Positions 23,139-34,852 of a stretch of 64,000 bases of DNA are shown in pieces (the first letter of the stretch is position 1; every line of letters begins with the position of its first letter). Under the pieces are notes generated by a model, which worked only from the letters and a program-made list of their open reading frames with translations, was not told where the DNA came from and did no database searches. Position numbers and translations under genes: made by a program. Source of the DNA: Leptodontidium sp. MPI-SDFR-AT-0119 (Eukaryota > Ascomycota > Leotiomycetes > Helotiales > Leptodontidiaceae); contig JAHLEZ010000018.1 in NCBI GenBank assembly GCA_020726505.1, positions 620,001 through 684,000 of the forward strand, given 5' to 3'.

Positions 23139-24347
23139 CTTGAAGATGTCAATGGCGACAGCAAAGGCTTGAGAGATTTGACCCTCAAATTAACAAGCTT
23201 GGCCTGGCTTTGAAAGAAGTGTTGAAGACGAAGAAACACTTTGCGACCCGACCTGTAGGAATTAAAATCCCCAAAGGTGAATCGAATTAAGTCAATAGCG
23301 AGTGAAGGACAGAAGTTGAAACGCCAGTCAGTTGATTTATGAAAGGACTTAAAAAGCAAAAGGAATGGGTAAGAAGATGATAAGGCCGCCCAGGCTCGGT
23401 GATGGGACGAACTGACAGGTTGATTTCGCGGACTATCTCCAGTAATCTCACCGGAGGAGCCACTTATTCATGGCGTGCTGTTATGCCGGTATGTGAGTCC
23501 GAAAGCTAAAGACTCGACGTTCCGCCGTGTTCAACCGAACCATGCTCCGTCTAGAAATTGGGTGAGGTTTGACCCACTTGCACTCACAAAAGCAAAATAC
23601 CACGGCGGTATATTGTACCGCGACCGAGCATCTTTCTTGACTGTTCATCCACGAACCCTCTGATGCCTGTTGCTATGACCGACTCGCCATTTTTATTCAA
23701 TAGAGTTGTACAATGTTTTGGGTTAAATTGCTGTTCAATTCTTCAATGAGGATGACGGCAACGTCCACCGCGAGCGTATTGTGAACATGCATCTTCAAGA
23801 CTCGTCCGGCCTCAGCCATACACAAGCGACAAGGGGCTTAAGCGAGTGCGATCCAGTCGGAATCTGCCCATTTCACTCAATTGGATCTAGACCGTATAGT
23901 TCTATTCACTTCAGCATTGCCGATAAAATGGCAGAGTCGTTGTACCACTTCCGCGAAGGGTTGCCAAGTCCTACCATTGTGATTAGGTACATGCAATGCG
24001 CAGTGTTGGTGGGTTTGATGCGAAGGGTTGATTAATAAACACGTTAAGATATCACGTGCCGGAGCGTATGACGAATTACATTGGTCGATCGAGCTAGAAG
24101 TGGGACATATTGCATGTTGGGCGAGGGCCCATCCAGTAACCAATGAAAGGGTGTGCTGCCTGCTTAAGACAGTTGCTGCCCTAAATGCGGGGACCGAGGC
24201 TAACAAGTGGTTTCGCAGGAAGATATGATATCACTGGCTCTCATCAGCAATTCGCAGATAAAACATAGCTGATCCTCTTTCTCGTTGAGATTAACACATC
24301 TAGCATACTCTCCATCGCCAAAAATCAACTCGTCTCTACTGCAAACA
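23139..24347. promoter_or_regulatory. Divergent promoter region (ABC pump / oxidoreductase)
   Basis: 1.2 kb shared by the leftward transporter and the rightward oxidoreductase, with no supported gene inside. CGG and CCG triplets that Zn2Cys6 factors often bind occur (for example near 23450 and 23603), but I could not define a clear site. Shared control by the factor at 26634 is an inference from position. Confidence 0.35.
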
Positions 24348-25560
24348 ATGGATGCTATTCTCTCAAATCGAGGAGTGCTCGGGAGAGCAATGGGAGTCCT
24401 CGCAAACAAGTCCATGGGACAAGGCTGCCAGGTCAAGAACATTCCAAAGCCAGTCATTTCCGAGCAGCAGATTCTTGTTAAAGTTCATGCCGTGGCACTC
24501 AATCCTGTCGATTTTAAATCTATCGACATCCTTGCGCCGCGCAACAGCCTGATCGGCTGCGACTACGCCGGAGAGGTCGCCGAAGTTGGGAAGAGTGCAC
24601 CGGGGACCTGGAAAGTTGGAGATCGGGTCGCGGGTTTTGTTCACGGTGGCCATTCTAGTGATGTTGGAAGTTTTGCGAAATATTTGAAGGTTGACGGAGA
24701 CCTGGCGTGGCGAATTCCTGACTCTGTGAGTAGATAACTTACCTCCTCCACGATTCACTCTTCAGATTTACTTGTACATCTTCACGATTAATGTTTATTA
24801 CCTACTCATACTCCCAGAGGTTTAATTGTGTGGTTGCTGACTCATCGCTATCTAGATGGGGTTTGAGGAAGCATCTACTTATGGGACACCTGCAGTGACT
24901 GCCATGCTAGCGCTCCATATTCACCTAGAGCTCCCTTCGCTGGTCTCGCCGGGCTCCCCAGCACCGCCGGCAAACTCTGGAACAGTCCTGATATATGCCG
25001 GGTCGACATCTGTAGGCCTCTTTGCCATACAGCTTGCAAAAGCCGCTGGGTACAATGTCGTAACCACAGCATCGCCACGTTCTTTCGAGTTGGTAAAGAA
25101 GTACGGTGCTGACAGCGTGTTCGATTATCACTCGGCAACAGCAGCTGCAGACATCGCCAAAGCATTCCCAAACATCACGAAAGCATTCGACTGCATATCA
25201 GAGGGCCAATCAACAAAATTCTGCGACGAGGTCTTGAAAGGAAATGGTGGCAAGGTCATCACACTCGGCGATCGAGGAAAGTCAAAGATAGCAGGAGTCG
25301 AAAACAAATTCATAGTTGTCTTCACAGCTTTCGGAAAAGCATTCTCGTGGCTTCCGCCTGTTGGACCATCATTCCCAGCTTCAACAGTCGATCGTCAAGC
25401 ACTCGTGCAATTCTACTCGGCCCTGCCCCTTCACACAGAGCAGGTGAAGCCTCCTCCAATGAAAGTCGTGGGAAGTGGACTGAACAACATCATTCTGGGT
25501 CTTGATGAGCTACGGCAAGGCAAGGTCTCTGGACAGAAGTTGGTGGCAACTCTTGAATAA
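24348..25560 (+). CDS. MDR-family NAD(P)H oxidoreductase (quinone/enoyl reductase type)
   Basis: Two exons, 24348-24725 and 24856-25560, joined in phase 0 through a 130-nt intron, give 360 residues, normal for the family. The N-terminal GroES-like domain has ILVKVHAVALNPVDFKSID and GCDYAGEVAEVG. The Rossmann half has the cofactor loop region VLIYAGSTSVGLFAIQLAKA. The structural-zinc cysteines and GHE catalytic motif of zinc alcohol dehydrogenases are missing, so this belongs to the zinc-less quinone/enoyl reductase branch, like ToxD-type trans-enoyl reductases. The likely role is reduction of a quinone or unsaturated carbonyl compound. The position opposite the efflux pump suggests detoxification. 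The substrate cannot be read from the sequence. Confidence 0.88.
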
Positions 25561-26633
25561 ACTTGCTCCAAGTTTTATTACTGCTTAAATTACTACTCTA
25601 TCAACATGTTCCTTGTCCCCTGCGAGGGTTTTCACGTTTGATGCCGGAAAATCTCTGCAAATTTGATGGTGTCGCTCGCATGAAAAGAAATTGTCAGTTT
25701 TATGTGTTGTTTAATTTGTAGGAAACTTGACAATGAATATTAGCAGGTGACTTTGAAAGGTTATTCTGCCTTTACGTGACTTGAGATAGAGAAGGTAACG
25801 TGAAAGCTTTTGATTGGTGTGTTTACGGCGAGGTCACAGTAGGTGTGTTAGCTAAGCATCACTTTAATTTTAAACAGACTGAAGGCTTTTTTCCCCAGGG
25901 AAAACGTGAGTTGTTCGAGGCTGCTCAACGGGTACCCAAATGAGGATACGCCTCAGAACAATTCGCACCAGCTTCATCCTAGCAGCTAGAAGATTCATCT
26001 CCTGTGGGCTGGGTGGGCAAAAGCTTAAACTTTAAAAATTGGTGATCTCAGTGGCCAAAACGGCGATTACTGATCAGTCCGCTCCTCTGGGCCGCCTTCT
26101 TTCGGTAACGGTACAATACCCGACCGTTCACTAAATGCTTTTTCCCACTGCTTCACAGCCGAATGTATGCTCTGAGCCCACTGAGACTTGCTTGAGTAAG
26201 TTCCATGATTGACTGCACTTCTCTGAAACACCCCTCTCAAAGCGTCACTGATCTCAGCCCTCATCCAGTCAGCAGCAAGGATCTACACAACTCGTCGTCC
26301 TGAGAAATGGCCCTATGAGTCTAGTGCTAAATTTGAATATGTGTGCAGCTCTCCACCCGTGTGGCAAGACCTATTCTGCACTGTTCAATTCCTGCCGTCT
26401 TGAAATCACGTCTCTCTTTTCGACTGTGGGGTCCAGTACTTCTCAACTCCAACAGTCTTAAAACTGAGTCTCTTTTCTCGGTTGCGGGGAAATCGCAACT
26501 CCATTTTAATTACCCACTGTCTTCGTATCTTATTATTTCGTTGCAACGGCATTTCATTAGCCAACGTTGTTGATACCACGCCTTTGTTCCTCCCAACAGC
26601 AAGGAGCTTGGGAGTCACACTTCCTTCGACACA
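25561..26633. other. Intergenic, upstream of Zn2Cys6 gene
   Basis: About 1.1 kb. A 65-codon leftward open frame at 26067-26264 starts with ATG, but it has no motif or splice support and I do not call it. The rest appears to be promoter of the transcription factor gene. Confidence 0.45.
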
Positions 26634-29373
26634 ATGACTCCACCAGAAATCATGTCATGCCTCGAATGCCGCAATCGAAAGCTGAAATGCGACCGAAAGC
26701 AGCCAGTCTGTGGAAAATGCCAGCGGACCCATCGTGAATGCCGGTACCCTGAGCGAAGGATACACAAGGGGACACGAAGGCGTGACACGAAGATACTTGA
26801 GGCAAGATTGGGTAAGTCCCAACTATACCTTTTGTCGTCAATCTGAAATTGATCTGGATATCGTAGGCGAGGTGGAGAGAAAACTGGCTGCTGCTAGAGC
26901 AGCCCAAGAAGCTGACTCATCGAAGGAAAACAGCAGAGGTTCAGACAGCCATGCACCAGGCCAGCACAAGTCGGCATCGTCTTCAGAACACGAAAAATCT
27001 ATATACACTGATGAACTGAATGCCACCAGAAACTCTGGAACCCCTCAGAGACAAGGTCCTAGTAGCGATGGAGATTGTTTCCGGGGGCTGAATGCACAAA
27101 ACGACCATCAAAGAGCTGCTGGTCAAGTAGCGCAGCAGCCTGCACCCCCTGAACAGATGCAAAGGGAATTGTGAGTAATTTCCAAACTTGTGCCAATACA
27201 ACAAGCAGGGATTGCTCAAGTATCAACTAACGCCGAATAGGTTCCAGGTGTACTTTGATCGAATTCAAGAGTGCCTCCCAATAATCCACCAAAAGCGGTT
27301 TTATGACGCTCTGAAGCTTGACCATGGTTCTCGGCCACCTTTGTCACTACAATATGCCATGTGGACCCTAGCAGCATCTGTCACGCACAAGTACAAACAT
27401 CTCTGTGATATACTGTACCAAAGAGCGCGAAGTGGCGCTCATGCCTCTGAGGAACTGGTTGGCTTAGCCCCATGCCGTTCGCCCCCCCGCCACTCGACTA
27501 ACAACATCTTAGGTCCATGGCGAATCATTTGTGAGCCTTTATAGCGTCCAATGTTGGCACCTGATTGCAACATTTGAAGCGCAAAGAATGCATGTTGCAA
27601 GAGCCTGGATCAGCACGGGGAAATGTGTCCGGCTATGTCAATTGATGGGGCTGCAACACATGGATGAACCTAAGCGGACCAATACTCCACTGAGTCCGGA
27701 GGAATGCATCAAGTTGGAAGAGAAGCGCCGTATTTTCTGGGCATCTTTTATGGGTGACCGATGGGCTAGTGCAATGAGCGGTTGGCCCATGACAATCAAT
27801 GAAAGCGAAGTAAAAGCCCCTGTGCCTTCTTGGATGATCTATACTTACCTTTGCAGATACTAACAAGCATGCCGTCATCGGATAGTGCTTTTGCACAGGG
27901 AATAGAAGAACCGACTCTCTCCCTTAAAGATTTGCTTCTTGACAACGGAGCATCGAGAGTCACTTCATCCTTTATCGGCACAATTCTCGCGGTCACTCTA
28001 ATGTGTCGGAACTTCGAACACATCCATGCGGAATCAACTCCTGAAGAACTCGGTAGTGACAAAATCCCAGGGTTCTGGAAGACTCATCGAAAGTTGGACA
28101 ATTTGCTGTCGGATGCGTTCATGTGTCTTCCGGAGGATCTCAGGATATCTGAGAGGTTACGAGACCCGAACGCGTTCTTCCTGAATATGACAATGCATGC
28201 AGCTACAATATGTCTTCACCGGGCAGCTGTTCAGAAGTTATCGAGGCTAGAAGGCCAATCCAGTTTTCTTGCGCAAAGCGTGGCGAGATGTATTGCCTCT
28301 GCACGAGCAATTTCCACAGCGACACGCTTATTCAGTCAGCAGGATCTATCCAGAGTAAGTTCAGAGCCTTTTGTCCTACAATTGGATTCTACTGACCATT
28401 TCAGATAAATCCTTGGACTGGATTCTGTTTATATATAGCGGGACTTGTGTATTGCCATGACCTGCGTCTCAGTCATGAGCCAACACAAGATGGATTATCG
28501 AACGTGACTTTCCTTCTAGTTGTGATGAAGTCTATCGGAATGTACCAACCGATAACCGAGTACTTCACCGTCCAGTTGGAGATTGAGTTAGAAGCGGCTC
28601 AAAGAGGACGGAATTGCAAGCTGGGACAAGGCCGAATTCTGAGCTCTCCAGGAAATCAAAGATGCGACACCTCTGAATCAAGATCAAGAAATGGCGACGA
28701 AGACTCACAATCTCGGGAGTCGAACTCAGTGGACGAGGTTGGAAATATGTTGTCGAATCTACAACTGCCACAGCCAATGGCGGGGATCCTGCTGCACCGC
28801 TGTCCCCATGATGACGCCAGTGAAATCAGATCAGTTAAGACGGTAAACGATTCTTCCTCGAACTCGTCATCACCACAAGGACAAGAACATGTCAGAATTG
28901 TGGGCGGACCATTCGCAGCTGGACACAAGTTGCCGTCGAACAGCCCTGGAACACCTTTCAACAACCCGTCCCACTATTCAGTCCAGAGGTCCGCAGGTCC
29001 AAGCCATGTTCAAGTTGCTCCCAATCCAAGGGATCCCATGGAATCAGCAAGAATAGACGCCTATAACCGAATACCCCCAGTGCATGAATGGAACGACAAT
29101 TTTGCGATGCCATCTCAATCATATCACGGCCAAGGCTATCCCGGAACGCTCGCCATAGCTGCGGAGAATTCTCAGAATTCGGACCAGGAAACTAATAATG
29201 CTCCTCGGGAGGAGGCAGACCTCAACACGATGAGCTTCACTTATCAATCCATCCCTTTTCACACACGCGGCACTGCATTTGATACGGCGTTCAGCGGAGT
29301 TCCACTGTTTGGCTCATTTGACGGTACGGGTTGGGAGTCGTTCAATGATGAAAACTGGGATAATTGGACTTGA
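26634..29373 (+). CDS. Zn2Cys6 transcription factor with fungal MHR
   Basis: Six exons in phase (26634-26811, 26867-27170, 27241-27457, 27513-27809, 27857-28354, 28405-29373) give 820 residues. The N-terminal binuclear zinc cluster spans about residues 8-35 with spacing CX2CX6CX6CX2CX6C (CLECRNRKLKCDRKQPVCGK onward). A basic linker and a Glu/Ala-rich helix (EVERKLAAARAAQEA) could dimerise. The fungal transcription-factor domain starts near FQVYFDRIQECLPIIHQKRF and includes CVRLCQLMGLQHMDE and EEKRRIFWASFMGDRWAS. The long C-terminal tail is Ser/Asn/Gln-rich and acidic, ending NDENWDNWT, typical of an activation region. All five introns (47-70 nt) have standard ends. Its place between the pump-oxidoreductase pair and the GST-hydrolase pair makes it a candidate local regulator. 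Confidence 0.92.
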
Positions 29374-29465
29374 ATTTTATGATTACACTGTAAGATTATG
29401 TATGAATGAATGACCTTTAGACGCCCATCTTTCTGAGTGATGTGTACCAAGAACCTGAGACAATT

Positions 29466-30361
29466 TCAGACCCCAAACATCGTACTTCGACCTTGATAAA
29501 CATCCTCCCATTCCTTCGTCTCCATCACATGAGTACGAAACAGGACTAGATATTCAGGAACCAGAACTCCACGTCCCACATCATGTAGCCGCGCCACGAA
29601 TACAGCCAAGTGTACATCAAGAGCCGTCGGGCTGGTCCTCCCCCAAAGCCACGGTCCATTGTTAGGCTCGTAGAGCCCAGCAACCTTCTGAAGAAACGCT
29701 TTTGCATTTCCAATCTGAGCTTCGATCTCAGCCTCAGTCACACCGCCGACCTTCTCGTTTTGTACACTGCGGTATATCAGCCATCGTCAAGCACAACCTG
29801 GAACCAAAAGAGCTTATCTTACACCTTCAACTTGAACTCCAAAGTCTTGCGATATTCCTCAGAAATATCCGTCTCCGCGAGCTTTTTCTCAACAAGCGCT
29901 TCTTGGGCTTTGGCAGCTGTCGGCTTATTGCCGAAAGACAGAGAGAAGTAATTGATATCATGCAACTCCTTGAGAAGTTCAACAATCTGTTCCTTGTAGT
30001 CTTCAGGGAGCAGACTGGGACAATGGCTCGCGATGTAGTGTGTGATATCTAGACTGTCGGGTAGGGGCTTTGGGAGTTTGGAAAGATGCGTCAGGACTGG
30101 GACCTGTTCAATTTGCCCCTGTTACTTACACATGAATGGATGTTAGGATGGGGAGGAACGGACCTGTCCTTTTGGATTAACCTTTGTCAGGAAGGCTTCT
30201 TCTAATTGTTCGGAGTTCATGATGTCGATATGTTTTTGTTCTACTGTCATCGATGCGGAATCATCCTTAGGCTCGCCCTTGAAGGCTAAGGTCAATAGGA
30301 TCATCTGTGAGCAGATGGACCACTTGTTGAAGTAGAGCGTGTAGACTTGTGGGGAGTCCAT
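29466..30361 (-). CDS. Glutathione S-transferase-like protein
   Basis: Three exons, 30361-30164, 30103-29823 and 29766-29466, sum to 259 codons, with introns of 60 and 56 nt. The start MDSPQVYTLYFNKWSICSQM lies at the first strand of a thioredoxin-like fold. KGQVPVLTHL, with the cis-proline, and DSLDITHYIASHCP match the GST N-domain. The C-terminal helical domain has WLWGRTSPTALDVHLAVFVA, the usual GST hydrophobic-staple/N-capping area. The size is normal. Likely glutathione conjugation or a related stress role. It converges on the Zn2Cys6 gene. The subclass cannot be named from sequence alone. Confidence 0.8.
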
Positions 30362-30724
30362 TTTGAGCAAATAAAAGACTTGGTCTCGATAGAAATTTGG
30401 AAGGCTCGAACTGGAGATGCTCACGAAGATATCTATCTGAAATTTACGTAAATGCAGTAAGCTGAGTAATGCTACCATTGAAGCGTTGTCACGTTCTGGA
30501 CTCGATATCACAACTTCTTTCATGATTTCTCGACCAAGAACTGGTCAGGGTCTCATGAATTCAAATATTCCAAGTCTTTACTGTTCCAGTATTGTGGAGT
30601 TGTGATGTTATCTCACAATACAAGCCTTACTTCCCGACGTCATAGATGGTGGAGCGAACGGATTGCTCCCCGTCTCCCCCTCTAGTCTATAGTCTATGAT
30701 CTAAAATCTAAACAAAAATCCCAT

Positions 30725-31729
30725 TTATTTCTTCCCCAAGCCATCCCAGAACTTCACGACCAACTCCTCGGTCTCTTTCGTCTTCTCAGCCACAACACCA
30801 TGTCCAACACCTTCCACAACCTTGACCTCTCCCTTCCACCCCAAACCCTCCAACTCCCCCATCATCAGATCCTTCTCAAAGAACCCATCGGTCTCACCAA
30901 GCAGCACTAGAGTCTCCAATCCACTCTTCGCAACAGCCCGATACGTCTCATGCATATCATAAATCCCTCCATACCGATACATACTCACCAGACTCGCCAC
31001 GTGACCCTCATGATTCTCTTTCTCCCAGACCTGTACCACATTCCTAGGGATAGCATCCAAACCCCTCTCTTTGAAGTTCTTCTCCCATCCCTCTTCCACC
31101 GGTCCCGGTCCAAGGAAGTCATAGATCCTCTTCGCGCTGAACACCTCCCATCCCCATCCCCATCCACCAAAATTAAGAAACCGCGTCCAAACACTCTGAC
31201 TAGCCCTCCTGAGTAACCCAGCCGGTGCGATCAGAACGAGCGATTGAACGACTGAAGCGTGGAACTGTGCGAACGAGGCGACGATGATGCCACCGAAGGA
31301 GAAACCGATGAAATGCGCACGTGTCCATTGGAGATGTGAGAGCAGGCCTAGGATCTGAATGTGGAAGAGTCCTGGGGTGTGAGTGGCGAGTGGAGTGGAA
31401 GAGAGGCCGTGGCCCCAGATGTCGTAGATGAGGACTGTGGTAGGTATTGATGAGGCGGCGAGGAGGGTCGCGAGGGGGAGGAGACCGATGGCTGGTGTGC
31501 CGACTCCGTGGACTAGGACAGCTTTGCGTGGAGGGGAGCTGGAGGGCGAAGGGTGTGAGGGTGGGATTATGTAGTAGGTTGTTGTTCCATGGTAGGTAGT
31601 CAGGGTCTGGGCTGGGGGGAGGACGCCGCCGAATTGAGCGTCGAAGGATGAGGATGGTGGGGGTGGAATTGAGGTTTTTCGGTTAAGTTGAAAGAGATGG
31701 GGGAGGGCTGGAACGTTATACAGAGACAT
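30725..31729 (-). CDS. Alpha/beta hydrolase
   Basis: A single exon of 334 residues with an ATG at 31729. The alpha/beta-hydrolase landmarks are in order: oxyanion region HGVGTP (about 74-79), YDIWGHG (about 102-108), nucleophile elbow GFSFGG with Ser144, an acidic residue in LLGETDGFF, and the catalytic His in VGHGVV near the C-terminus. Before the fold lies a Pro/Ser-rich stretch (IPPPPSSS, PSSSPPRK). There is no signal peptide, so it is probably cytosolic. It could act as an esterase, lactonase or epoxide-type hydrolase; the substrate is unknown. It is on the same strand as the GST-like gene, about 360 bases away. Confidence 0.85.
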   Translation of the reverse strand: MSLYNVPALPHLFQLNRKTSIPPPPSSSFDAQFGGVLPPAQTLTTYHGTTTYYIIPPSHPSPSSSPPRKAVLVHGVGTPAIGLLPLATLLAASSIPTTVLIYDIWGHGLSSTPLATHTPGLFHIQILGLLSHLQWTRAHFIGFSFGGIIVASFAQFHASVVQSLVLIAPAGLLRRASQSVWTRFLNFGGWGWGWEVFSAKRIYDFLGPGPVEEGWEKNFKERGLDAIPRNVVQVWEKENHEGHVASLVSMYRYGGIYDMHETYRAVAKSGLETLVLLGETDGFFEKDLMMGELEGLGWKGEVKVVEGVGHGVVAEKTKETEELVVKFWDGLGKK

Positions 31730-32377
31730 CGCGGTCCCTGGATATGAACAAACGAAAACCTCAAACTAGCAAAGGGCGGGTACAAAATATATAGAGAAGT
31801 GAGAGAGTTACGGTAGGGATTCAGACGGGGTTTGCTGTAATTCTTCGTGATTAGTCATATCTAGGGCTGGCTTTGGCGTTGAAAGTGGAACCAAAGGGCG
31901 TACCAAAGGGCGTACCAAAAAGCTTATTTGTCACGATACCAGCAATTGGAGCTGGATTGAATAGCATTCCGATTTGACCAAGAAGAACGTACGATTTTGT
32001 TAGTGTCTAACAATGAATATCACATTTCAATCACCGTAACTTCGAGAGTTTGTTCGTGTGGGGATCTTTTCAGCCTTTCATAATTTGACTTCGAACGGTG
32101 ATTATTTCAAGACATTCATAGATAGGAGATTACGATATCGCCAATCTAGCACCCCGCCCCATCTGGGGACCCCTAAATCTCAAATACAGCTGAGAGTAAA
32201 CAATGAATGACATTCGTACAAGAAGACTGCCCATCTGTCTAATTAGCTGCCTATATATTTCACTGCCTCTTCGGAAATGCCATTTCCCACCAATATATCG
32301 CCTTTTGCTCTGTCATAGAGATAGTATTACATGCTACCCGCTGTCCAAAACCCTAAACCCAACTCCGCCAGAAGCAA
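31730..32377. other. Intergenic
   Basis: About 650 bases between the hydrolase start and the glycosyltransferase stop. I see no gene here. There is a near-duplicate of ccaaagggcgtac near 31891-31917. Confidence 0.45.
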
Positions 32378-33903
32378 TCAAGGGTTAGATTTAACCCAAT
32401 GCGCGGTCTTGCACTTCTTCCGCGCCATGAATGCCTGAATCCGACCCAAATGCCAACCAGCAACGAACTTGTCCTTTCCAACTTCCGCAGGCCGAACACG
32501 GCCTACTCGGAAGTAATGCGCCAGATCGCACTTATCCCCATGATGGGTAAACTGATAACAAAATCTGTCAACCTCACATGCATCTTTGCAGTCTTCGAAA
32601 GTCGCAGCGTCTAGTCGCCTCGTAACTTCCTCGATGTTGTTCCAATCTTCGCGCTTTTCCATGAATCCATCAGCGACGTATTCATAGACATCCTTGTATA
32701 GGAGGGGTTGCTGTGGAGAATTAGCATTATGTAAGGTTTCTGATAGTATGTCTTACCAATCCCTTAGTTTTGGCCTTCCAATCCTTGTGCCAACGCCAAA
32801 AATCATCCAACTCGGATTCTCCAATGTGGTGAAACGAGATAACTGGCTCACACCAGTGATCATCTCCATATGGCGTGGTGGCCGCTATTTCACCATTGAA
32901 CATTGGCCAGTACCCCTTCATTCCAATACCTCTATCATTCAGAGCCAAGGCAACCGCTAGATCCCCGCAGCATATCTCGGTTACATTGACGCCGTATTGA
33001 CTGTACAGTGGCGTGCCAATTGTATGCGAGTCAGGCTTGTTCAGAGCCTCCAAAGCGCCGTATGAGAAAACGTACGCACTGCCACCATGCGCAAATTCCA
33101 ACAGCGGCTTCCTCCAAACCGGACTTCCCATATATAGCTTATCCGAAGAGTCCAAATGTCCCAAAAGTTCAAAGATATTGTCCCACTCCACCCAAGTGTC
33201 CGTATCTATGAACAGGAACCACTTCTTCCGTTCCTCCTTTTTCAGGGACTGTTGTAGATTCCATATCATGCGCTTCATTGGCAGATTCTTGTAGCGGTCC
33301 AACTCCCACCCATTCAGCTCTCTTGTATCCTTCCCTTCTGCTTTGAGTACCTGTTGCTGGTCGTACAGAGCAAACGCGGGATAAACGCTCCTCTCCTCCT
33401 TCGGTATATCCTTCAATACATCCTGGACATGGTAAAACCCAACATCTTCGTCTAGATCAGAAAATATGAGGAGGTTCTGCATCGGGACTTCAGTGAGAAG
33501 TGTCGCAATTTGGGTGGTAAGGCGACCAAGTGGCTCCGAACCGCCGGTTTTGACGATAACTTGCACATCGCGTGCTACTGATGCTCGAGAGGATTTACAT
33601 GTTTCGTTGACTTTGTTAGAAGTCAGCACAAGCTCTTGCACATGTGGAGATCGCATTTACGCGAGGAATTCGCTTCAAGACATGTTTCTCGAACACCAAG
33701 TCGTGAGACATTGGGGAAAAAGGGGGTAAAGATTTACACATACAGGGAGAAACGCCTTCGGACGACTGCCAACGCCATTTATGGTACCCCCGCCCGCCAA
33801 AGTCAGAAAAAGACACGTCACTGAATGAATACACCAAGAGAAGAACAATAGCAGCAAATGCGACGGCTCTGAGTGGCCTGCGAGAGATGCTTCGTGGAAT
33901 CAT
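32378..33903 (-). CDS. Golgi-type glycosyltransferase (GT31/Fringe-like) with Cys-rich tail
   Basis: A type II membrane protein. The ATG at 33903 gives MIPRSISRRPLRAVAFAAIV and a signal anchor (VAFAAIVLLLVYSF). The catalytic exon is about 33656-32757, with DVQVIVKTGGSEPLGRLTTQ, then KKWFLFIDTDTWVEW, whose DTD is the metal/nucleotide-sugar motif, and FAHGGSAYVFSYGALEAL. A clean 46-nt intron (32711-32756) leads to the last exon, which has several cysteines (FEDCKDACEVDRFCYQFTH) like a PAN/apple fold. This matches fungal Fringe-like proteins in GT31. The join between the anchor exon and the catalytic exon, around 33650-33780, is unclear: I found no ideal donor-acceptor pair. Likely a Golgi enzyme that adds a hexose to a glycoprotein or glycolipid. 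Confidence 0.8.
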
Positions 33904-34852
33904 GATGCTCCCATCGGAGGAGAAAGCCAGGAATGTGCCAGATTGAAGTCTAGAATACGAGAGAGAGAATGCTCGCGTGTGCTGCGCCGTTAAGAGCTGA
34001 CATAAGAAACTTGGCGGGCTGGCGGGCGGGGCCACTCTGCTTTAAGGTTAGCGGGGAAACCTTAAGTGACGCAACCTTATTTACCATTGCATGAGCTAAT
34101 TACCTATGAAAAATTAACACAAGGAAAGCATTGGGAACTCATCTGTTGATGGTTAACCTATGGAAAATTGATATTCCCGTACTTCTCGGCAGAGATTGAT
34201 TGCCCTGATTATATTACCAGCAAGCTAACTGTTCTGTCAGGCCTTCTGCCCAGACTGTCAGCGAAGCTTGATCTTTCAGGTCTTGTTGGGTAAGCGAGGC
34301 TAACTTCCCATGCATCCATCATTACCAAAGGTTCAAGACCCAAACTCAAGTCAAGACGAGCACATGAGGGGGAAATAACTTATTGATGACAGTTCATCAG
34401 ATTGTGGCTGGGTGTGAAGCTGCAGAAGAAACTTCACTGCGGGGTCAAAACTTCGGTGACTACCATTTGAAGAGGCTCGTTCCTAAAAACTGGATATAGG
34501 GACTTGAGCTTACTTCGAACTCAAAATTTCCTTCAAACTAAGTTTTTCTTTCTTGTGGGAATCAGAGAGACGGTTCAAGATTACTTGTTTGTGCCTTCGA
34601 AGTCGCTGGCTGCTGGCTCGTAGCTGTGAGAGAGGGTTATCGCTACTGAGCGACTTCCAGGGTTGACTCGCTAAAATAACAACATGTCTCTCACATGCTC
34701 TCCAGGGCAAAATCGCTAATCTTCAGCGAACACGGAACACGACTTCTGGCGCTTGTAGGGTTGTTAGTAAGCGAAGTCTTCGGATTTTCGTCACTTGCCC
34801 CTATTTACATACCTACCACACATCCCCCGGAGAGGGGGCACGAAAACCCTCC
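33904..34852. promoter_or_regulatory. Divergent intergenic region
   Basis: About 950 bases between the leftward glycosyltransferase and the rightward kinase gene. No gene is supported. It presumably carries both promoters. Confidence 0.4.

Noticed and set aside
26067..26264. 65-codon minus-strand ORF starting with ATG
   Set aside because: It is short, with no motif and no neighbouring exons, and lies in the promoter side of the Zn2Cys6 gene.
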